The position numbers and the translations under genes were made by a program. A stretch of 64,000 bases of DNA, from NCBI GenBank assembly GCA_003254905.1, contig QANU01102866.1, positions 43,787 to 107,786 of the forward strand, read 5' to 3'. The notes below the pieces were generated by a model that was not told the DNA's origin, did no database searches, and was given only the letters and a program-made list of their open reading frames with translations. Positions 58,201 through 64,000 of this stretch are shown here, piece after piece (the first letter of the stretch is position 1; each line of letters starts with the position of its first letter). The stretch is from Nissolia schottii (Eukaryota > Streptophyta > Magnoliopsida > Fabales > Fabaceae).

Positions 58201-61168
58201 ATTATGGATGAAGAACAATATTATTTGTATATGGAGAAGTCAACCTGGTTATAAGCACCAAAAAAAATAAATGAATACAATGAATTTTACTCATTTTTAT
58301 TTTGTGTCTATAATCATATTTAACCCGTTATGTCCAAATATCGCTCATAAATGAAATATAACATTTACCCTTTTTTTCCTTAGTAAGAGAGCACCAAAGT
58401 GTTGATTGAAAGTGAGATATAGTGATGATCTTATTCCTACACGTTTAAGTTCTTAAAAGGGAGAAACTATTGTGCTCTTGGAGCAAGGTCAGACCCATTT
58501 ATTTATTGACCTAGAATCACTTTTAACTCCTAAACTATATTATCTATTAGCATGCCGACCAATAAATGAATCAGACAAAAAAAAAAAAAATCACTTCCTT
58601 GAGAAGCACAAAAATTTCTCTTAAAAGATAATACGATGCCTATATGAGAATTTATCCCGAACCTGAAGCACAGAGAGATCAGGAAGGTCGCCGATGAAGG
58701 AAGGGATTGGACCCTGAAGCTTGTTTTGGAAGAGGTTGATGAGCACAAGGTTCTTGAGCATGGAGAAGTTGTGTGGAATCTCCCCAGTTAGCGCATTAAA
58801 AGAGAGATCAAGAGATGATAGACTAACCAAAGAAGAAAACTCATGTGGAATGCTCCCAGTGAGACTATTCATTTGTAGCAACAGTGTTTTCAAGTTTTTC
58901 AAAGAGCTTAGGCTCTTTGGTATCTCCCCAGTGAGGTTACATGAAGCCATGTCAAGCAATTCAAGTGATTCCATGGAACCAAACTCTTGTGGGATGCCAC
59001 CTTGGTAAGTGTTGCAGTAACCTAGGTACAATGCTTTGAGGTTCTTCAACCTTCCAAGGCTTGCAGGGATCTTTCCTGTTAAACTGTTAGTGGCTAGGCT
59101 TAAGTATTCCAAGCTTTGGATCTCGGCGTAACTCTCTTGTATGTTGCCGGAGAAGTAGTTCCCTGAGAGCTTAAGGAGCTTGAGTTGCTTCAGTTGAACA
59201 AACTCCCCCGGGAGTGGTCCTGTCGAAAAGGAGAAATTATGCTTCCAAAGTAGGAAAAAAACTAAGTTGTTTTCATTATTCTTGTTGTTATGCATGAGTA
59301 TTCATTACTTGACACATCAGCTCATTGCACCAAGCTCCTGCTGATGAGGACATGATCAAGGGTAAGGACCAAGAGGTAATTAAAGAACTTGGAGGACCAA
59401 TGCCAAGGGCAAGAGTTAGAAAAGCAAAAGAGATCTTATAACAACTTTTGGCAACAATTCTGAAAGTGGGGCTTACTTTAGAAAATGAAGAGGCCAAAAT
59501 GGTGAATTGCACCATGGAAACGTGTAGTCCAAGTGGTATATCTTGAATGAGATTTTTTTAGAGTGTTTTTTTAATGTTTTTGCAATAAATGGCTATGCCA
59601 TTCAGTTTGGATTTGTTTTAACCGAATTATTTAGTTTATGACACCAATAATTAGCATTAGTTGGTGCTCACTATTTGGTTTTCAATTATGTTTCTTATGG
59701 CATTAGTTGTTTCAGCCATTAGTTGCTCATTATTTCTTGTTTTTATTGGACTTTGTAACCACCCATTGGTCAAGCAGCATAAAGCTAGCCATTTGGTTAT
59801 TTTGAGAAGCAAGTTGAATTTCAATCAGATTACTATCAAATTGTAAGAGTGATTCTCTAAGTTCTTGAGTAATTCAAGATTGAGACTATACAAGGTTTTC
59901 CCAAATTCCTTTGTGCGTTTGTCTCTTATCCTTCTAAATCAATTCCAATTTGTGATATCTATTCCACAAAACAATACTTTCAATTTGGTGATAACATTGG
60001 TCATATCATTTGCCTAGTGAGATTTGGAGAGGGCAGATGCGAGTAGCTTTACTGCTGCAAGTAGAGCGGTCAAACGGGCCAACCCGATTAACCGGCGGAC
60101 CTAAATGGGTCAGGCCTAAACATGCTTTTACTTACTATTCACGGGTCAATTTTTATATGTTTGGTCTATCCATTTATGTGGATAAACGGGTTAGTCTGTA
60201 GGTTATGCCTATGTTAACATTAAACATCAATTTACGGGCTGAGCTTAAACAAATTTTTGCTATTTGCGGGCTAGACTTTATACGTTTGGTCCGTCCATTT
60301 AACTAAGTAAACGGGGTTAGGCTCGCGGACCTAGCTCATTTTGACAACGCTAACTGGAAGTGTTCTCAAGGCAACAACCTATTGTTGCGCCAAGACTCTA
60401 ATGTAATCTAGGGAGGCCAAAGATGTACATCATCTTAGTGCAAGAGGCTCTCACTTAGTAAAATCTGGAGAGAGAAGATTCCCAACTTTACCCCTTGTCA
60501 GCAAACAGGCTATTTGTTGCATTTGAATCTATGACTTGTAGGTCACAGGACAACAACTTGCAGTTGTCTATTGAGTCAAAACTCACCCTTTATAAAGTTG
60601 ATGTGTCAAGTAATGAATAGTATAGAATAGACTTTTTTTTTTCTTCTTGTTCTAAGAACATCTAAGAATTGTTACCTGTGAAGTTGTTGTCGTAGGCATC
60701 TAGAACCTCAAGCCTGGTCATGTCAATCGTGATTCGTCCGGGGAAATGTCCCATGAAAGTGTTGTGGGAGATGTTGAAGAGCTTGAGGGAAGTGAGGTTT
60801 GAGAGTTCTCTAGGTAGCTGGCCAATGAGGTTGTTCTGGACCAAGGTGAGGTTGATGAGGCTCTTCAAGTTTCCAATCTCTGGTGGAATGAAGCCAAAGA
60901 GGGGAATGAAGGAAACATTCAGGGCAGTGACTCTGAATTCTTGATCACATGTTACCCCTGAGAAGGAACAGTGTGCTGAGACAGAGTCAGAGGAAGTGTT
61001 GTTATTCCAGTCTTCAAGTGCCGAAGCTTCAGCCTTTGGTCCCTTCATGGCACTCTTGAGCTTCAGCAGTGCATCCATGTCACTGTTCCCACAACATGCC
61101 CTTATGTAGAAAAGACACAGGATTGAAGCTTGCAAAATAATGTAACACAAAGCTTGAGCTCTTCTCAT
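55224..61168 (-). CDS. CLAVATA1-like LRR receptor, ectodomain only (kinase lost)
   Basis: Four exons by GT-AG reading: 61,168-60,676, 59,219-58,663, 57,773-57,323 and 55,720-55,224. The joins keep frame (phases 1, 0, 1) and predict 665 residues. It has an N-terminal signal peptide ([18 protein letters not shown]), an LRR N-cap ([23 protein letters not shown]), about 20 plant-type LRRs, and a C-terminal cysteine pair [12 protein letters not shown]. Junctions read [21 protein letters not shown] and NKFSG-EIPGE, matching uninterrupted CLV1/NARK/SUNN alignment. After RSHA, homology stops; about 22 unrelated residues end in six Ile from an ATT repeat, then stop. The transmembrane and kinase (about 320 residues in relatives) are absent. 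CLV1-type receptors bind CLE peptides; this product could be a secreted decoy or a pseudogene. The frame is otherwise undamaged. Confidence 0.85.
55229..55246. repeat. (AAT)n microsatellite at the receptor's 3' break
   Basis: Six to seven AAT units that on the minus strand encode the terminal isoleucine run and lead to the stop codon. Confidence 0.9.
56821..57265. mobile_element. MULE-like MITE in intron 3 of the CLV1-like gene
   Basis: TSD CATTTATTT (10 bp as ACATTTATTT) at 56,812-56,820 and 57,266-57,274. Ends gactttttttactatattac / gtaatacagtaaaaaagc are inverted. The arms contain attcgccaaccgcgttggcg and cacgtcagccaaaccgtggt, shared with 36,591-37,762. The centre is a large AT-rich palindrome around 57,050. 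Intron 3 spans 55,721-57,322. Confidence 0.82.
57774..58662 (-). other. Intron 2 of the CLV1-like gene
   Basis: Donor CTTCAG|GTTCGGGA, acceptor TTTCAG|GTTTGGGA. The borders repeat TTCAGGTTyGGGA, 12 of 13 identical. AT-rich with no other content recognised. Confidence 0.8.
59299..60619. mobile_element. 1.3-kb element with 21-bp perfect inverted ends, filling intron 1
   Basis: 59,299-59,319 (tattcattacttgacacatc...) is the exact reverse complement of 60,599-60,619. Intron 1 runs 59,220-60,675, so the element occupies nearly all of it. Near 59,330-59,430 the plus strand reads like the C-terminal linker of a Ty3/gypsy gag ([14 protein letters not shown]). A smaller hAT-like MITE lies at 60,062-60,353. 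No TSD was identified, so the class is open. Confidence 0.6.
60062..60353. mobile_element. hAT-like MITE nested in intron 1
   Basis: Ends tagagcggtcaaacggg and cattttgacaacgcta are inverted and resemble the agggctgtcaaaatg ends at 14,361 and 51,074. Flanks GCTGCAAG / ACTGGAAG agree at 6 of 8. Interior words such as cgggctagac and ggtccgtccattta match that family. Confidence 0.62.
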
Positions 61169-61322
61169 CTTTCTGATTCTATAAGAAAAAGAAATTTTAA
61201 TACAAGTATATGGTGTTTGGCTTTAGTAACTGACAAGTTTTGAGAAGAAAATGGAATGATGGAGCGAAAGAATGAGCGAGACATGTATTTATGTTTCGGC
61301 GAATTCGGCTTTAGCTTCACTT

Positions 61323-61336
61323 GTATAATATATGAA
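61323..61336 (-). promoter_or_regulatory. Candidate TATA box of the CLV1-like gene
   Basis: Minus strand CATATATTATAC about 155 bp upstream of the ATG at 61,168. Assigned on motif and position alone. Confidence 0.35.
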
Positions 61337-62006
61337 GGTTTCTCCTGTACCTTCAATTTTTTTTAAGGGCGCCGATATCTTATAACACAATTAGTTGCTA
61401 ATATTAAGTCACATATTCTGCTCTTTTTTTTAATTCGTAGTTAAATGTTAGTCACTAGTTGATAATTGTTCATTAACACACGGAAAACTAAGGATTTGGT
61501 GTAATGAACAATATTTGTTAAGTGGACACCAAGAAAAAAGGGCAAAGAATCTAATCCTTTCATGGCTTTTGAAAATCATCCACTTGTTGCAGAACATATT
61601 CATGTTCTGCATTTAAGTAGAGATTCTGTGCCAAGAGTGAATTTGAATGTTTCCCCTTTTTTGTTCATGAATGAATGGTTTGGAAGTTGGAACCTAACGA
61701 TAACAATAATATGCCAAATTAGTTCTAGTTTCTTATCCTTTGGAATATAACCACGTGTTGTAAATTAATTAGTTATAAGATAGTCATAAAGAAATCGAAT
61801 AAAGACAACATTGTATGGGAGCATAACTCTTAAGATAGTTACTAATGTTGTTTATCAAACAAATCCCAAGAGAATGCTCCATTGTTTTTCTCTTGCATAG
61901 AGTAACCTTCATCAGAAGAAGAAGCAGTGCTTTACAAAATTATGCACAACGGAAAGTTTTTGCTTGTAGTGCAAGAAACTGCTACCGGCTGCCGCCACCA
62001 TCATCA
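61337..62006. other. Intergenic region between synaptotagmin 3' end and CLV1-like promoter
   Basis: AT-rich. The part next to 62,006 is presumably the synaptotagmin 3'-UTR. Small ORFs (61,562-61,750; 61,845-62,054) run antisense or are chance frames. Confidence 0.6.
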
Positions 62007-63979
62007 TCAGGGAGTTCTCCAGTGAAGTTCAATTTGAATCTTCCCATTTCTTGAGTCAATAAGATGATACTTCTCGTTGATTCTTTTGTTGCTAACAACA
62101 TCAGATAGATTTATATCCACATAACCCAGTGTTTCCTAGTTGCAAAGAAGGTAGAAAATCGTAAGTTATTGTGCTCACCGAAATTGAAAGCCCGTATATA
62201 GAAAAATGACTAGTTGAAGAGTAATACGAGGAATCATATATTAATGAAAAGTTTTTCTATAGTCATGCAGCATCATGCTAGATGGATGCTGAAGTATCAT
62301 TCTATGTGTGGGTGGGAGCATATCCAGCGTAACATTCTATAACCACATAAGAATTTCTCATTCGCCAGTAATACAACTAAAATCCTCGATTATTGATATA
62401 TGAGTGCTTATATGTCCAAATAATGTCTAGAAAACTTAGGTAAGAAAAACATAGATATTGCATTTACCTTGGGATGCAGCAGGCCAAGCTTAGAGGAGCT
62501 ACTTAGCACTTCAACGTGTAGCCTCTCATTGGTTGGTGGTTTCTCCAGTGTAAACTGAAACGTTTCGCCCCATCTCGGATCTCTATTTTTCTTTACATGC
62601 TGTGAATTCCGCAGCGAGAAATGGTCAAACTTGGCAACAAGGTCAAGCCATGTGTTAATTCTAAAAGGAACAAATGCAGCAGTTCCTTGTTATCTGTGTC
62701 ATTGAAGAGGTTGTTCGTGGCAGACTAATAGACTAATAGTCGTGTTTGGCAAAATAATTTAGAGCAATATCTTTTTAGTGGTTTCTCATAAATTTTTGGC
62801 AGATATTTGTCTAATCCTAAAGTTTTCATTTACTGGAGGGTAGTTCAATAGCTACATGCAGAGGGAAATTTTGAAAAACCTAAGTAAAACTATTAAAAGA
62901 GAAAAGAAGAATATGAAAATACCTTGGTTTTTCTCTCCTCTCCTTGGAAAGTGAGTCTAGCATATGGATTTGTGTGATGTTTTCCTTCCACATCTTCAGC
63001 TTCATGGATGATAATAACAAGCAAACCGCCACTTGCTGGCGTTCCTTCGGGGGCCTTTTCTATTTCATTGGAGTCTTGTGCACTCTGAGTTAACTCATCA
63101 TCCTTGAAAGGTTTGTACAGAACTTCCACGGTGAGCTGGCCGCGCGACTTCTCATTCTCGGGATCATTAGGCTCCATGGTCTTGAGCAAATCAAGAGTCA
63201 GTTCTTTCGGTTCGTCCGGCGTAAGGTCTTTCAATGCAATGGCATTCATTCCCATCTTGTCATGCTTGCCAATCTAGGCAAAAGAATGAAAGAATGGAAC
63301 ATGATTGAAAATATCTTCAGAGGAAACTGTTTTTTTCTTGTTTTCAATCTGTTTTCAGTTTTTTAGGATTTTGTGAAGGAAATAATGAAGATAAGGAACA
63401 GGCCGAAAATAGAAATCAAACCTTTTAATGCAATACAAACAATGGTAATCTCGCATCCAATTCTAATGCAAAATAGCATCTAAAGATACTTAAGCACGTT
63501 TGGATGATGATCATTCTGTAGAAATACTCACTTTATCCGTTTTTTCAAAATAAGCTGATTCAAAAGACACACTTACCTGCTCCCAATCATAAACACTAAG
63601 GTCCAAGACTTGAGATTTTGGATCTTTGACAACCATATTAAACTCCTCATTCCATTCTGGATTCAAGTTCTTGTACTTGACAGTTGTTTTCTTCGAGGGA
63701 AGCTTATCGTCTGAGAGCTTAAGTTTCACATACGGGTCCGACGCCCCCATTAGATCTTTCTTTCTAAGCTTAGTTGCCCGCAGAACCTTCACATGGAGGA
63801 TTCCAACAGGAACTTTCATGGCCCTGACAAAACCAAGCAAAATTAGCTAGTCTAATGCCTAATGTCGCAAACCGATGAAAAGGAAGAGCAAACCAAACAT
63901 ACTTTGTTGCATCCATTATTGGCACCTCAAGAGCCTTAGGCCACAAATACATTTTTGCAACCTGCTCTTTGATAATTTC
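62007..63979 (-). CDS. SYT1: Plant synaptotagmin (SMP/C2 family), last five exons
   Basis: Exons on the minus strand: 63,979-63,903, 63,823-63,577, 63,273-62,923, 62,599-62,468 and 62,135-62,007 (stop TGA at 62,009-62,007), all with GT-AG borders. They join to 311 residues. Order: end of the SMP-C2 linker (EIIKEQVAKMYLWPKALEVP), C2A (ILHVKVLRATKLRKKDLMGA to VYDWEQ|IGKHDKMG), a linker, C2B (GGLLVIIIHEAEDVEGK, HVKKNRDPRW), and C-terminus HLIDSRNG..QIELHWR. C2A keeps the calcium-site aspartates (KKDLMGASDPY, YDWEQ.GKHD); C2B loop 1 has TNP in place of the second Asp, as usual in this family. Such proteins tether ER to plasma membrane and aid membrane repair. The membrane anchor and SMP domain lie beyond 64,000. 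It looks functional. SYT1 versus a close paralogue cannot be separated from this part. Confidence 0.9.
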
Positions 63980-64000
63980 CTGAAAGGAGAAAATAAATCA

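Noticed and set aside
58530-58748. ORFs antisense to or overlapping LRR exon 2
   Set aside because: They are shadow frames of the CLV1-like exon or read into intron 2.

Overview
This is plant nuclear DNA, almost certainly from a papilionoid legume. The CLAVATA1-like receptor fragment resembles the legume autoregulation receptors (NARK/SUNN/HAR1 group), genes have GT-AG introns, and the repeat load is plant-like (long TGTAACACCC...GTTACA solo LTRs, MULE and hAT elements, a SINE, a plastid DNA insert). The species cannot be fixed from sequence alone. Gene density is low: two near-identical TFIIS-N-domain genes, one truncated CLV1-like gene and the 3' part of a synaptotagmin gene, all on the minus strand.

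Region 1-29.55 kb contains no credible host gene. It is an old AT-rich satellite (about 697-29,550, with a divergent outlier at 39.7-41.28 kb) whose ~175-bp unit is made of three related ~58-60 bp subunits, many with a GGCTATAGCC-like palindromic core. Into it were inserted a solo LTR (10,620-13,624, TSD CTATG), an hAT-like element (from 14,361) that itself holds three LTRs nested in one another (14,521-21,726, 16,521-20,995 and 19,485-20,783), and two copies of another LTR family (1-696 and 25,416-26,927) at the same CCTAC point of the monomer.

Region 30-50.1 kb is a tandem segmental duplication. Copy A (about 30,010-38,385) and copy B (about 42,550-50,090) each carry one intronless reading frame (983 and 1046 aa) for a nuclear protein with a TFIIS N-terminal domain and five DLN motifs, preceded by a 63-nt upstream ORF and a long 5'-UTR intron. 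Because the copies align, each can be read as the empty site of the other. Copy A gained a MULE-like foldback and small MITEs; copy B gained two hAT MITEs and a piece of plastid 23S rDNA. Between them lie a decayed Ty3/gypsy gag, the satellite outlier and a large foldback element.

Region 50.1-55.2 kb is mobile DNA: a SINE with a 12-bp TSD and a 3.1-kb Pack-MULE-like element with a 9-bp TSD, which carries a fragment matching ribosomal protein eS17 and holds an hAT element.

Region 55.2-64 kb holds a CLV1-like gene split by three introns inside the LRR region. It encodes a predicted 665-residue secreted LRR ectodomain that stops just before where the transmembrane helix and kinase should begin. 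Upstream of it on the same strand are the last five exons of a synaptotagmin (C2A, C2B and C-terminus). No tRNA, rRNA gene or CRISPR array was seen. The only rRNA-like sequence is the plastid-derived insert.
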